Part shown: piece after piece, positions 33,149-41,958 of the stretch
How positions within the stretch are numbered: position 1 is the first letter of the stretch
Layout of the letters: every line of letters begins with the position of its first letter
Source of the DNA: JAOTZA01 sp965224065
Lineage (GTDB): Bacteria; Acidobacteriota; Thermoanaerobaculia; Multivoradales; JAHEKO01
DNA: 64,000 bases
NCBI GenBank assembly: GCA_965224065.1
Contig: CBDCYF010000005.1
Span: 124,001 to 188,000, forward strand
Direction: 5' to 3'
Position numbers and translations under genes: made by a program
Notes under the pieces: model-generated
What the model saw: the letters and a program-made list of their open reading frames with translations, nothing else
Databases searched by the model: none
Told to the model about the DNA's origin: nothing

Positions 33149-34249
33149 GTGAGACTGCGCGCGCTTTTCAGGGGCCGAAGAGGCCCGCGGACACCGGTGC
33201 GGGCGGGGGAATCGAAGCCTCTTCTCGAGATCCAGATTCATCCGAGCGACATTCGCCGGAAGGTTCGGTGTTTTTTTCTCGACCGGCGCAAGCTGGTGCT
33301 TGCGACGGTTGGCGTCTTGGCGTTTGTTCTCTTTCTGGCTCTCAATGCGCTGGCGGCACCCCGGGTGATCTCCGATCTTTTGGGGCGTCAGGAGTACGAG
33401 GCCTTGGTGAGCGAGCGCCGGCATCAGGGCGAGCGTCTTCAGGATCTCATCCGCAGGATGGAGAAGGTTGGTCTGGATAGCGAGGAGCTGCATTTGCGGA
33501 TGAGCCGCATCTATCTGGCCTACGGTCTGGAGAGCGACGCGTCGGCGGGGCAGGGTGGTTTCCCGTTCACCAGCCGGGAGGTTCCGGAGTCGATGTACTC
33601 GGCGGTGATCCGGCAGGGCACGACGATGGAGACCCGGATCCGCGAGCAGATGCGGGTTCTCGAGACGTTTCTCGACGAGGTGCAGAGCTTCGAGGAGGCG
33701 CACGGCGACCAGGTGGAGACCACGCCGTCGACGGCGCCGCTCCGCGGCTCGGAGTTCGTCCTCACCAGCCCCTTTGGAAACCGGCGCAGTCCGTTCACCA
33801 AGAAAACGGACTTTCACGCCGGCCTCGACCTGGCGGCGCCGGTCGGCACGCCGATCTACGCACCCGCCGACGGGCAGGTGGTCTTTGCCGGACGCTATCC
33901 GCTGCGCCAGAGCGTCGCCTGGTGGCGCTATGGCAACCTGGTGGCGCTGCGCCACGGGACGCGCTTCATTACGCTTTTTGGCCATTGCGATGAGACCCTG
34001 GTTCGGCAGGGACAGCGAGTCGAGCAGGGGACCGTCATCGCCACGGTCGGCAACACCGGCTGGAGCACCAGTCCACATCTCCACTACGAGGTTCGGCTTC
34101 GAGCTGCCGAGGGCCGGCACGAGCCGGTCGATCCACGGATCTACATGCTCGACCATCGCTGGCGGGATCGCGAGCAGCTTCTGGTTCGCGCGCGTCACGC
34201 GCCGACCCTGAGTGACTTCGAGCCCCTGCCGCGTATTATTGGGCGATAG
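33149..34249 (+). CDS. M23 family peptidoglycan endopeptidase, membrane anchored
   Basis: A 366-residue protein: cytoplasmic basic N-terminus (about 45 residues), one transmembrane helix (LVLATVGVLAFVLFLALNAL), a coiled-coil periplasmic stalk (about 80-180) and a LytM/M23 domain from about 200. Zinc ligands are in FHAGLDLAAP (H-x-x-x-D) and SPHLHYEVR (H-x-H), with GNLVALRHGTRFITLFGHC between. GTG at 33149 is preferred to TTG at 33122. It cuts peptidoglycan cross-bridges. It is followed at once by a bactofilin-like gene, a pairing known from other bacteria in which bactofilin positions an M23 enzyme. Confidence 0.87.
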   Translation: MRLRALFRGRRGPRTPVRAGESKPLLEIQIHPSDIRRKVRCFFLDRRKLVLATVGVLAFVLFLALNALAAPRVISDLLGRQEYEALVSERRHQGERLQDLIRRMEKVGLDSEELHLRMSRIYLAYGLESDASAGQGGFPFTSREVPESMYSAVIRQGTTMETRIREQMRVLETFLDEVQSFEEAHGDQVETTPSTAPLRGSEFVLTSPFGNRRSPFTKKTDFHAGLDLAAPVGTPIYAPADGQVVFAGRYPLRQSVAWWRYGNLVALRHGTRFITLFGHCDETLVRQGQRVEQGTVIATVGNTGWSTSPHLHYEVRLRAAEGRHEPVDPRIYMLDHRWRDREQLLVRARHAPTLSDFEPLPRIIGR

Positions 34250-34284
34250 AACGGAACGGCAAGACCGGACACGATTCAACGGGG

Positions 34285-35199
34285 ATGACCGAGCCCACTC
34301 AAAAGCCCAAGCCGCCCGGCGCCGAAAAGGCGCCGACAATGATCATCCCGGAGGGAACCGACATCCAGGTCGATGTTCATGGCCAGTTGTCGATCCGGAC
34401 GCCGGGCAATTTGGTGATCCAGCACTCCGGCCACTACTCGACGCTCGAGTCGATGAACGGGTCGATCCGCATCGAGCCGCACGCCGACGTTGAGGCGGTC
34501 AATGTCCGTTGTGCCGGCACCTGTTTTGTCGAAGGGACGCTGACCGCCTGGAAAGTGATGGCCCATTCGATTCATCTCGAGGACTCGGCACGAGCCAACA
34601 TCGTGCTGCAGGAGACCGAGCGTCTCGAGGTGGGGCAGAACGCTCGGTTGGTCGGGAACTTTCGGTCCGAAAAGGAGCTCTTTTTACTTTTTTCGCGGTT
34701 TGCCAACGAGCTTCGGGCCCTGCCGCGTTTTAGCGAGCGCCGCCAGGTCGAGCTCGGTGAGGGCGAAGGGAATGAAGAGGCCGTCGAGGACGGCGAGAAC
34801 GTCTCGGCCTTCTTACTCGCCGGGGTCGGCGAAGCGGCCCACGCCGGCGACACCGCCGAAGGGACAGTGGCCGACGAACCGCCATCCGGGTCGGGGGGCG
34901 AAGAGCCCGAACCATCGACTCCGGCCGGCCAGCGGAGCGAAGGGGGCATACCCGACCCCTTGTTTTTCTCGCAGGTCATTCTGGAGCGTGAGTTCACCAG
35001 ACCGTCGTACGGGCCGACCTCGCAGCGGGCGATCGAGGAGATCGTCAAGCTGCTTCGGGATCAAGACCTCGAGACCCTGCGGCTGACCTATCGGACGCTG
35101 TTTGGCCGGATCGTCGAGCCGGGCAAAGACATCCAGCGCGTGTACGGACTGGTCGACGGCTATTTCGGCGACGGGTCCGGTCGCTCGGGCGCTCCCTAA
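34285..35199 (+). CDS. Bactofilin-like polymer-forming protein with extended C-terminus
   Basis: A 304-residue protein. Residues about 25-125 form a right-handed beta-helix-like ladder (NLVIQHSGHYSTLESMNGSI, IRIEPHADVEAVNVRCAG, CFVEGTLTAWKVMAHSIHL, RLEVGQNARLVGNF), as in bactofilins. There follows an acidic, Gly/Pro-rich linker (about 150-225) and a C-terminal helical segment (about 235-300) not found in short bactofilins. Location 35 bp after the M23 peptidase supports a cell-shape scaffold role. The family call is by pattern and context; moderately sure. Confidence 0.6.
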   Translation: MTEPTQKPKPPGAEKAPTMIIPEGTDIQVDVHGQLSIRTPGNLVIQHSGHYSTLESMNGSIRIEPHADVEAVNVRCAGTCFVEGTLTAWKVMAHSIHLEDSARANIVLQETERLEVGQNARLVGNFRSEKELFLLFSRFANELRALPRFSERRQVELGEGEGNEEAVEDGENVSAFLLAGVGEAAHAGDTAEGTVADEPPSGSGGEEPEPSTPAGQRSEGGIPDPLFFSQVILEREFTRPSYGPTSQRAIEEIVKLLRDQDLETLRLTYRTLFGRIVEPGKDIQRVYGLVDGYFGDGSGRSGAP

Positions 35200-35220
35200 C
35201 CGAGCCATCTTGCCGACGGG

Positions 35221-36102
35221 ATGAGCTTTCCGTTGGCCGGTCTACTTTTTGCCGCCGGCGCCGCGGTGGCCTATTCCGGACTCGATCTTAGCCGCAAGCT
35301 GCTGATGGACCGGATGCGGGCGCTCCCGCTGTTGTTCTACACCTCGGTGGGGCAGTTGCCGTTTTTTCTTGCCTGGGTCGCCTTCACCGACAGCTGGCAG
35401 ATCGACACCGCCTACTATCTGCCTGGTGGGGGCTCCATCGCCCTCAATATCGTCGCCAACCTCTTGTTTCTACTGGCCGTGCGGATGTCGCCATTGTCGG
35501 CGACGATCCCCTTTCTCTCCCTCACTCCGGTGTTTGTGACGCTGCTGGCCGTTCCGCTGCTGGGTGAGGTGCCGTCACCACGCCAGTCGATCGGCATATT
35601 GGTGGTGGTGGTCGGGGCTTTCCGGCTCAACCTGGAGAGCGGCGAAGGCTTGAGCGCGGCCGCCGGCTGGCGAGCCCTGGGACGGGAAAAAGGAAGCCTG
35701 CTGATGGTTGCCGTGGCCTTCTTGTGGGCGCTGGCGACACCGCTCGACAAGCTGGCCATGGCCGCGTCCGGCCCCCCGTGGCACGGACTGGCTCTCAACG
35801 CCGGAGTCGGCCTGGGCTGCGGCGTCCTGCTCGTGGCCCGGGGGCGGACACGCGAGTTGGGGACGGATCGACGGAACATCGGTCTGCTCGTGCTCAATGT
35901 CTTGTTGAGCGTCGTGGCCCTGGCGTTTCTACTCCTGGCCTTGACCCAGGTGTGGGCCGGGATCGTCGAGTCGATCAAGCGGGCGGTGGGATCGGCCCTG
36001 GCGGTTGTGCTCGGATGGTCGCTGCTCGCCGAGTCGGTGAACGCTCATAAGTTGGGGGCGATTGGGTTGATGACGGTGGGCGTCCTTTTGATTCTTTTGT
36101 GA
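35221..36102 (+). CDS. EamA-family (DMT superfamily) transporter
   Basis: A 293-residue membrane protein with ten hydrophobic helices in two five-helix EamA halves; the first ends with SPLSATIPFLSLTPVFVTLL and LLGEVPSPRQSIGILVVVVG, the second with WAGIVESIKRAVGSALAVVL and LAESVNAHKLGAIGLMTVG. These are typical DMT drug/metabolite exporter signatures. Substrate unknown. It follows the bactofilin-like gene by 21 bp and may be co-transcribed. Confidence 0.85.
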   Translation: MSFPLAGLLFAAGAAVAYSGLDLSRKLLMDRMRALPLLFYTSVGQLPFFLAWVAFTDSWQIDTAYYLPGGGSIALNIVANLLFLLAVRMSPLSATIPFLSLTPVFVTLLAVPLLGEVPSPRQSIGILVVVVGAFRLNLESGEGLSAAAGWRALGREKGSLLMVAVAFLWALATPLDKLAMAASGPPWHGLALNAGVGLGCGVLLVARGRTRELGTDRRNIGLLVLNVLLSVVALAFLLLALTQVWAGIVESIKRAVGSALAVVLGWSLLAESVNAHKLGAIGLMTVGVLLILL

Positions 36103-36275
36103 GGCGGTGAAATCTGAGCGTTAGGACGGCGTTGCGCTCGCTCGCCACTCCTCGACGTACGACGGAGTACGCCTGCGGATGTGTCGCTCGCGGCGCCTTG
36201 TCCTGGCGCCCATCTTCACCGCCTTGAGGTCCGTGTCAGCTCGGGGCGACGGCGTTGTGCTCGCTCGGCGCCGGT
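36103..36275. repeat. Intergenic repeat-like block between EamA gene and aroC
   Basis: A 173-bp convergent gap without a gene. It holds an imperfect direct repeat (GACGGCGTTGCGCTCGCTCG at 36125 and the same with one T at 36249) and between them CGTAC-GACGGA-GTACG, a dyad followed by GCCTGCGG. The style is that of dispersed intergenic repeats in GC-rich genomes. No second copy is in this window. Confidence 0.45.
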
Positions 36276-37469
36276 CTACGGCTGTCCCGGCCAAGCGTTC
36301 TGGAGCGCCAGGGTGGCGGAGAAGTGGGCTTCGACCTCGGCCATTGAATCTCCCCCGACTTTTTCGAGCAGCGCGTCGGCGAGGACCATCGCGACCATGG
36401 ACTCGGCGATGACCCCGGCCGCCGGCAAGGCGGTCACGTCGCTGCGCTCGTACTGGGACCGATGGGGCTCGCCGGTGTCGAGATCGACCGAGGGGAGCCC
36501 TTTGCGCAGAGTAGAGATGGGCTTCTTGTAGGCGGTGATCACGATGTCCTCGCCGTTGGTGACGCCACCTTCGAGCCCGCCCGCGCGGTTGGTGGCGCGC
36601 TCCCAGGCGCCGTCCGGACCCCGGCGGCCGGCTTCGACCGAGTCGTGCGCTTCGCTCCCCGCGCTTGCGCTCGCCGCCAGGGCCGCGCCGATCTCCACGG
36701 CCTTGACCGCGGGCACCGACATGACCGCCCGTGCCAGCCGGCCGTCCAGCTTTTCGTTCCACTGCACATAGGACCCTAGCCCCGCCGGCACGTTGTGGGC
36801 GATGATGGTGACGGCGCCCCCCAGAGTGTCGCCTTCGTTTTTCATTCGGTCCACCAGGGCGACCATTTCGGGCTCGAGCTCCCGGTCGACGGCGCGCAGC
36901 GGCGAGGAGTCGTCGACCCGGGCGATCTCCTGCCAGCTCGGGGTCGGCCGGCCCGCTCCAACCGGGCCGAGAGAGCGGACTCCGCTTTTGATTCCCACGC
37001 CAAACCGCCCCAACAGCATTTTGGCGATCGCCCCCGAAGCCACGCGGGCGGCGGTCTCGCGCGCAGAGGCTCGTTCCAGAATGTCGCGCAGGTCGTGGCG
37101 CAGATACTTGAGACCGCCGGCGAGGTCGGCGTGCCCCGGACGGGGTGACTTGAGCCTGCGTCTCTCGCTTTTGTCCGGATCGCTCTCCAGCGGGCTCATC
37201 ACGCCGCGCCAGTTCTTGTGATCGCGATTCGCGATCCACATCGCGATCGGCGAGCCCAGGGTCACGCCCCCTCGAAGACCGCCGCGAAACTCCACTTCAT
37301 CGCGCTCGATCTGCATCCGGTGGCCGCGGCCGTGGCCGTGCTGCCGGCGCGCCAGCTCCCGCTCCAGCAGCTCCATATCGATCTCGAGACCGGCGGGAAT
37401 GCCAGCCAGAACCGCGGTCAGCCCGGGACCGTGGCTTTCCCCGGCGGTCGTCAGTTGGAGGCGGCGCAT
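36276..37469 (-). CDS. aroC: Chorismate synthase
   Basis: A 397-residue chorismate synthase, converting EPSP to chorismate with reduced FMN. Family signatures: LTTAGESHGPGL at the start, HGRGHRMQIERDEVEF, the RPGHADLAGGLKY segment, RASARETAARVASGAIAK and RSDVTALPAAGVIAE near the end. ATG at 37469 (MRRLQLTTAGESHG) is the family start. It is downstream of the thioesterase gene with a 14-bp gap on the same strand. Confidence 0.95.
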   Translation of the reverse strand: MRRLQLTTAGESHGPGLTAVLAGIPAGLEIDMELLERELARRQHGHGRGHRMQIERDEVEFRGGLRGGVTLGSPIAMWIANRDHKNWRGVMSPLESDPDKSERRRLKSPRPGHADLAGGLKYLRHDLRDILERASARETAARVASGAIAKMLLGRFGVGIKSGVRSLGPVGAGRPTPSWQEIARVDDSSPLRAVDRELEPEMVALVDRMKNEGDTLGGAVTIIAHNVPAGLGSYVQWNEKLDGRLARAVMSVPAVKAVEIGAALAASASAGSEAHDSVEAGRRGPDGAWERATNRAGGLEGGVTNGEDIVITAYKKPISTLRKGLPSVDLDTGEPHRSQYERSDVTALPAAGVIAESMVAMVLADALLEKVGGDSMAEVEAHFSATLALQNAWPGQP

Positions 37470-37483
37470 CGGCTCGGAAGATC

Positions 37484-37942
37484 CTATCCCGCGGGTGGAT
37501 CGGAGCGGTCCGCGAGCGACTCGAACGCCTCGCGCAAGTCCTTCGGAGCCCGGCAGGGGCGGCCTGTGCGGCGGTCGATCCATACGTGGTCGGTCGACCC
37601 GGTCGCCAGCGGCTCACCCTCGCGTGTGACTTCGTAGTCGAACCGGAGCGCCCGGCTGGCAAAACGGGTCAGCCGGCAGCCGATCGACACCGTGTCGCCG
37701 TAGGTCGCGGAACGCCGGAACCGGAGCTCCAACGCCGTGACCATGAGCGCGTAGCCCATCTCCTCGATGTCGATGTAGGGAAAACCGCTTTGGGCACACA
37801 ATCGCGTGCGGGCGAGCTCGAACCACACCGGGTAGACCGCGTGATGCACGACACCCATCTGGTCGGTCTCGGCGTAGCGGACCTCGACCTCGGTCGAGAA
37901 CCCGGCCGGCTCAGTCGTCGGATCGCTGGAAACGGCCACCAT
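37484..37942 (-). CDS. Acyl-CoA thioesterase, 4-hydroxybenzoyl-CoA thioesterase (YbgC) type
   Basis: A 152-residue single hotdog-fold protein. The catalytic signature is YAETDQMGVVHHAVYPVWFE (the Asp-x-Met-Gly-x-V-x-H block), followed by LELRFRRSATYGDTVSIGCR. Acts on short or aromatic acyl-CoA, or acyl-ACP as in YbgC of the Tol-Pal cluster. ATG at 37942 overlaps the upstream glycosyltransferase gene by 32 bp, indicating coupling. Confidence 0.85.
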   Translation of the reverse strand: MVAVSSDPTTEPAGFSTEVEVRYAETDQMGVVHHAVYPVWFELARTRLCAQSGFPYIDIEEMGYALMVTALELRFRRSATYGDTVSIGCRLTRFASRALRFDYEVTREGEPLATGSTDHVWIDRRTGRPCRAPKDLREAFESLADRSDPPAG

Positions 37943-38642
37943 AGCGGCGGCCACTGTAACGCAGCACGGTGTAGAGGATCTTGTAGCCGGCCAGGACGGT
38001 TCCCTTGACCGTGCCGGTGATCTTCGAAACGCCGATCCGGCGCCGGTAGCTGACCGGAACTTCGACCACCCGCAGGCCGTGGCGCAGGGCCTTGACCTGC
38101 ATTTCGGCGGTCCAACCGAAGTCCCGGTCGCACATCGCCAGGCGCTCGAGCGCCTCCCAGCGGACGGCGCGAAACGGACCCAGGTCCGTATACCGGTGAC
38201 CGTAGAGAAGCCGGATGAGCAGGCAGGCAACCAGATTGCCGGCCCTCGCCTGGGGCAGCAGGGCTCCGGGCTCGCGCCGGCCGAGGACCCGCGAGCCGAT
38301 CACCAGATCGGCGTGGCCGTCGAGGATCGGCCGGACGAGCGAAGGGAGCTCCTCGGGGTAGTCGGAGTTGTCGGCGTCGAGAAAGACCACGATCTCGGGT
38401 GGATCCCGGTCGCGTGCGTGCGCGAGCCCTCGAAGACAGGCCGAGCCGTAGCCGGGGCGCTCCTCGCGCGCGACCACCGCGCCACCGCCGGCGGCGACGG
38501 ATGCCGTCCGGTCCGTGGACCCATTGTCGACGACGATGACCCGGCGCACGGGCGGCCGTGGGATGGCTGCGAGTACCAGCGGCAGAGACGCCTCTTCGTT
38601 GAACGCCGGGATGACGACGTCGATGGTGGTGGGACGGGTCAT
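37911..38642 (-). CDS. Family 2 glycosyltransferase, dolichol-phosphate-mannose-synthase-like
   Basis: A 243-residue GT-A enzyme: VVIPAFNEEASLPLVLAAI, VIVVDNGSTDRT, the Asp triad in VVFLDADNSDYPEEL (DAD), GSRVLGRREPGA, and DLGPFRAVRWEAL. No membrane helices beyond a possible C-terminal amphipathic end. Members transfer a sugar from a nucleotide to a polyprenyl phosphate. It is the first gene of the minus-strand set with the thioesterase and aroC; divergent from the pilin operon. Confidence 0.85.
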   Translation of the reverse strand: MTRPTTIDVVIPAFNEEASLPLVLAAIPRPPVRRVIVVDNGSTDRTASVAAGGGAVVAREERPGYGSACLRGLAHARDRDPPEIVVFLDADNSDYPEELPSLVRPILDGHADLVIGSRVLGRREPGALLPQARAGNLVACLLIRLLYGHRYTDLGPFRAVRWEALERLAMCDRDFGWTAEMQVKALRHGLRVVEVPVSYRRRIGVSKITGTVKGTVLAGYKILYTVLRYSGRRYGGRFQRSDD

Positions 38643-38748
38643 CGGGCGGGGCCAAAAGATAGCAAGATCTGGGCCCTGTGAGTGATTGTCCAGTCTGTTA
38701 CTTTTCGTACCGTTCCGGGTGTCATCCAGTTCATTGATTCTCCTCGAT

Positions 38749-38767
38749 AAAAGAGGGAAACTCTTTT
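38749..38767 (+). promoter_or_regulatory. Terminator-like hairpin in leader of minor-pilin operon
   Basis: AAAAGAG-GGAAA-CTCTTTT followed by TT, 73 bp ahead of the first pilin gene. There is no plus-strand gene upstream for it to terminate, so it may be an attenuator or the end of a short RNA. A second stem, ACCGG/CCGGT, lies at 38782-38803. The c-di-GMP-I riboswitch core sequence is not present. Confidence 0.45.
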
Positions 38768-38839
38768 TTCATAAGGACTTAACCGGTTGCCCCGACGGCC
38801 GGTAAAGCGTGGCACGTCCATTGCTCAAAGGAGATCACG

Positions 38840-39445
38840 ATGACCGAACTGTCCAGCAGCTCACTCGCGAGACGCCTGCCTCGGCAGCGCGGGTTCAGCT
38901 TTATCGAGGCCATCGTCGTGGTGGCGATCATCGGGATCCTCGCCACGCTCGGCGCGCCCGAGATCGCGCGAATCACCCATCAGAACAAAATGATCTCGTT
39001 TAGCCGTACGTCGGCCACCCTGGTCATCAAGGCCCGACTGCAGGCGATCCGCAAGGGGCGGTCGGTGTGCGTCGACTTCCAGGACCGGCACGTCGTGGTC
39101 AAGCTGGAGGACTGCGACGCCGCGGACGCCGAAGAGATCGGCAAGGGTGACATCCCAGCGTCGGTGAACTACGGCGGTCCGCCGGCCGACAGCGACGAGG
39201 TGGTGGGGTTCGAGGCGCTGGCCGCACCGGACGAGGCGCGGATCATCTTTCTCCCCGACGGTTCGGTCGAGGCCATCGGCGCGGTTCGGTTTGTAGACCA
39301 GAGACAAACCCGCAACTACCTAGAGCTGTGGGTGGGTCCGACGCGTGCGGCGCCCCTGGTCAGGTTCCGCAAGTGGAACGACGACCACGGCGCGTGGTAC
39401 GCCAAGGGCGAGGGCCCCGGCACCGGCGGCTGGACTTGGTTCTAA
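38840..39445 (+). CDS. Type IV minor pilin, FimT/GspH type
   Basis: A 201-residue prepilin. Class III leader cleaved at Gly-Phe (RQRG/FSFIEA), Glu at +5, hydrophobic helix AIVVVAIIGILATLGAPEI; then a GspH/FimT-like beta domain with KARLQAIRKGRSVCVDF and a C-terminal strand set (RIIFLPDGSVEAIGAVRF). AAAGGAG is 7 nt before ATG. First gene of a five-gene minor-pilin/PilY1 operon; such minor pilins prime pilus assembly in the inner membrane. Confidence 0.88.
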   Translation: MTELSSSSLARRLPRQRGFSFIEAIVVVAIIGILATLGAPEIARITHQNKMISFSRTSATLVIKARLQAIRKGRSVCVDFQDRHVVVKLEDCDAADAEEIGKGDIPASVNYGGPPADSDEVVGFEALAAPDEARIIFLPDGSVEAIGAVRFVDQRQTRNYLELWVGPTRAAPLVRFRKWNDDHGAWYAKGEGPGTGGWTWF

Positions 39446-39456
39446 GGGAGTAAGAG

Positions 39457-39981
39457 ATGCCGAGGATACGCAAAGCAAACAACCGACGACCGGCCGCCGA
39501 AGCCGGCATCTCGATCATCGAGCTGTTGATCTCGTCGGCGATCTTGCTGATCGTCATGATTGGCATCCTGCCGCTTTTTCACCGCAGTGTCGTCAGCAAC
39601 ACCAGCGCCCGAGGGACCTCCGAGCTGGTCAACTTTGGTCAGACCACGGTCGAAGACGTCGCGCGGCACAACTTCGACAGCGCGCTACTGACGCTGGGCG
39701 CCGGCGAAGAGAAGGTCGTCGACGAGTATTTCGACGAACAGTCACACACCTGGGTCGCGGGCGCGGCACCGAACAACGAGACGACCCGTACGCTCACGGT
39801 CCGTCAGTTCGGGATCGGCGCGCTCGACGACGGCATCATCACCGACGACGACGCGCTCGATGCCTCGGCGCCACCCGAGGCGGTCCACATCAAGCAGGTG
39901 ACGGTTGAGCTTTCCGGGCGTAGAAAAGCCCTCAAGCTGCCCCACCAGACCCTCGACCTCACGCTGATCAAGTCCAACTAG
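39457..39981 (+). CDS. Type IV minor pilin, PilV-like
   Basis: A 174-residue prepilin with leader cleavage at AEAG/ISIIELLIS (Ile in place of Phe at +1), Glu +5 and a hydrophobic helix AILLIVMIGILPLF. The globular part is short and acidic. 11 bp after the FimT gene and 7 bp before the PilW-like gene, in the usual FimT-PilV-PilW-PilX-PilY1 order; the PilV label rests on that order. Confidence 0.8.
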   Translation: MPRIRKANNRRPAAEAGISIIELLISSAILLIVMIGILPLFHRSVVSNTSARGTSELVNFGQTTVEDVARHNFDSALLTLGAGEEKVVDEYFDEQSHTWVAGAAPNNETTRTLTVRQFGIGALDDGIITDDDALDASAPPEAVHIKQVTVELSGRRKALKLPHQTLDLTLIKSN

Positions 39982-39988
39982 ACGGGGC

Positions 39989-41257
39989 ATGAACGTGAAA
40001 CGCAATCGACAGATTCGACAAGCCGGTCCGGCTCAGGGGTTCACCCTGATCGAGCTGCTCGTCTACATGGCGATCCTGGGTCTTCTGTTCGCCATGTTCT
40101 ACGCCATCTTTGACGTCAACATGAAGCAGGCGAGAGTGCAGACCAACGTCGCCGACATGCAGGCCAACCTGCGAGTGGCGCGCCACGACATCAGCCGGTT
40201 TGCCCGCATGGCCGGACGCGGAGGCCTGCCGGTGTCCTTTTCTCCGGGGGCGATGCTCCCGGACGGGGTCGCGGTCGGGGTCGACAATAACGTGGCCCCG
40301 GGCACCACGGTGGCGGCAGTTCCGGTGGTCGAGGGCACCGATATCCTGACCATCCGCGGGGTGTTGTTCAATCCGGTGTACCAGATCGAGGCGGACTCGA
40401 CACAGTTTGCCGCTGGGGTTCTGAATGTCAACTTCCTCAACCCCTTTGGCAGCCAGCAGGACCTGACCGCGCTGTCGGACGCAGTCCAGCAGATCCTGGA
40501 CACGGGAGAGAACGAGGCCATCGTCGCGGTGAGTCCCCTGGGCTCGCGGCTCTATTCTCCGTTCGAGATCAGCGGTGGCGCTACCAACGACACCAACTAC
40601 AGCGGGGAGGCTTACCCGAGCGGGGTGCAGCTCAATTTCAACTGGAACAACAAATACGCCGGGCTGATCGCCGGAGGGGCGCAGCCGGCGGACATGAAGT
40701 CGGTCGCCTACATCGGCGTGCTCGAGGAGTATCGTTACTTCATCCGCGCCGCACGCGCGGTCCCGGGCGACGACACCACCGCCTTGATTCCACGCCTGAC
40801 ACGCTTGCGCTTCGACCCCGGTACGGACAACATCCACCCGAGCTATCTGAACGGTGGGCAGGTCCAACCGGAGGACATCGCCGACTACATCCTGGATCTT
40901 CAAGTCGCCCTCGGGGTCGACTCGAACAACGACGGCACCCTGACCGAAGGGACGACCGATGCCGACCGGCGCAATGACGAATGGCTGTTCAACCACAGCG
41001 GAGACATCCTCGATACACCGGGTGGTGATCCCGCGCTGTGGTCGTGGAACGGACCCAACCGGCCTCTACAGTTTGTGCGCGTGAATCTGCTCGCGCGGAC
41101 CAACCGGCCGGACCCCAAACACAACTCGCCGGCCATCGACCGGATCGAGGATCACGACTATTCCGAACCGACCGTGCCGGCAAACCAGGCGGAAAAGGAA
41201 GCGCGGATGCACCGCCGCCGGCTCTCGCAGTCCGTCGTGGACCTGCGCAATTTCTAG
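39989..41257 (+). CDS. Type IV minor pilin, PilW-like
   Basis: A 422-residue prepilin: PAQG/FTLIELLVYMAILGLLFA with Glu +5, followed by a long PilW-type domain including DMQANLRVARHDISRFARMA. It is longer than a typical PilW; the 380-residue periplasmic part contains Asp/Asn-rich stretches (DSNNDGTLTEG) that look like Ca2+-binding loops. Sits in the fixed minor-pilin order before PilX. Confidence 0.85.
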   Translation: MNVKRNRQIRQAGPAQGFTLIELLVYMAILGLLFAMFYAIFDVNMKQARVQTNVADMQANLRVARHDISRFARMAGRGGLPVSFSPGAMLPDGVAVGVDNNVAPGTTVAAVPVVEGTDILTIRGVLFNPVYQIEADSTQFAAGVLNVNFLNPFGSQQDLTALSDAVQQILDTGENEAIVAVSPLGSRLYSPFEISGGATNDTNYSGEAYPSGVQLNFNWNNKYAGLIAGGAQPADMKSVAYIGVLEEYRYFIRAARAVPGDDTTALIPRLTRLRFDPGTDNIHPSYLNGGQVQPEDIADYILDLQVALGVDSNNDGTLTEGTTDADRRNDEWLFNHSGDILDTPGGDPALWSWNGPNRPLQFVRVNLLARTNRPDPKHNSPAIDRIEDHDYSEPTVPANQAEKEARMHRRRLSQSVVDLRNF

Positions 41258-41299
41258 GGCCGGGCCGGCAGAGTTCAGACTTATCGAGGCTTGAGAGAC

Positions 41300-41929
41300 A
41301 TGACGATACTTTCCCGAGATCGAACCCGCGGCCGGACCGGCGAGCGTCAACAGGGCAGCGCCTACCTACTGACCCTGATGTCTCTGGTGGTCCTGACCAT
41401 CGTCGGCCTGACGGTTTCCTTTGTGACCAGCACCGAGAGCCAGCTCTCGGCCAACGAGCGCACGATGCAGGAGTCGTTTTATTCGTCCGACTCGGGGATG
41501 GCCTTGTCGACCGCAAAGGGCTTATGGCGTAACGACCAGCGCACCTTTACCTTTGTGATGAACCGGCGGCAGCGGGGCAACTCCGACCTGTGGGTGGCCA
41601 ACCGGGTGTGTGTCTCGACGCTCCAGCCGATCTCGTCCCAGCCTTGCAATCTGTGTGAGATCAACCAGGGTGCGGCGTTTGAGAACGTCAACCACGGAGT
41701 GACGGCGTTTGCCGAACGGGTGGCCTGGGAGAACGCCACTGAGGCCATGCCGCCGGCGGACGCCGAGGCCGTGGCGCGCCGTACCACCGGCAAGATGGTC
41801 GAGTTTCAACCCTGGGACGCGACGATCGGGAGTGGCGGAAGCGTCGGTGGCGGCAATGTGTTTGACGACGATCTCGCCCCGTTTGTGGACGCCGGTCCCG
41901 GCGCCAACGACTGTGTGGTGCGCTACTAG
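41300..41929 (+). CDS. Type IV pilus assembly protein, PilX-like
   Basis: A 209-residue protein with the PilX N-terminal type: GSAYLLTLMSLVVLTIVGLT preceded by a short basic leader, then STESQLSANERTMQESFYSS with the helix that continues into the globular domain. It lacks the +5 Glu of normal pilins, as PilX/GspK proteins do. ATG at 41300 chosen; TTG at 41291 is an alternative. Cys at CVSTLQPISSQPCNLCEI may form disulfides. Confidence 0.78.
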   Translation: MTILSRDRTRGRTGERQQGSAYLLTLMSLVVLTIVGLTVSFVTSTESQLSANERTMQESFYSSDSGMALSTAKGLWRNDQRTFTFVMNRRQRGNSDLWVANRVCVSTLQPISSQPCNLCEINQGAAFENVNHGVTAFAERVAWENATEAMPPADAEAVARRTTGKMVEFQPWDATIGSGGSVGGGNVFDDDLAPFVDAGPGANDCVVRY

Positions 41930-41958
41930 ACCGTAGCGTCGCCTTGGAGGATTGAGAG

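Noticed and set aside
36121..37239. 372-codon Arg/Gly-rich frame overlapping aroC
   Set aside because: Shifted reading of the aroC sequence, no domain and no ribosome site.
38760..38839. c-di-GMP riboswitch upstream of pilin genes
   Set aside because: The conserved core sequences of GEMM-I are not present; only two simple hairpins are seen.
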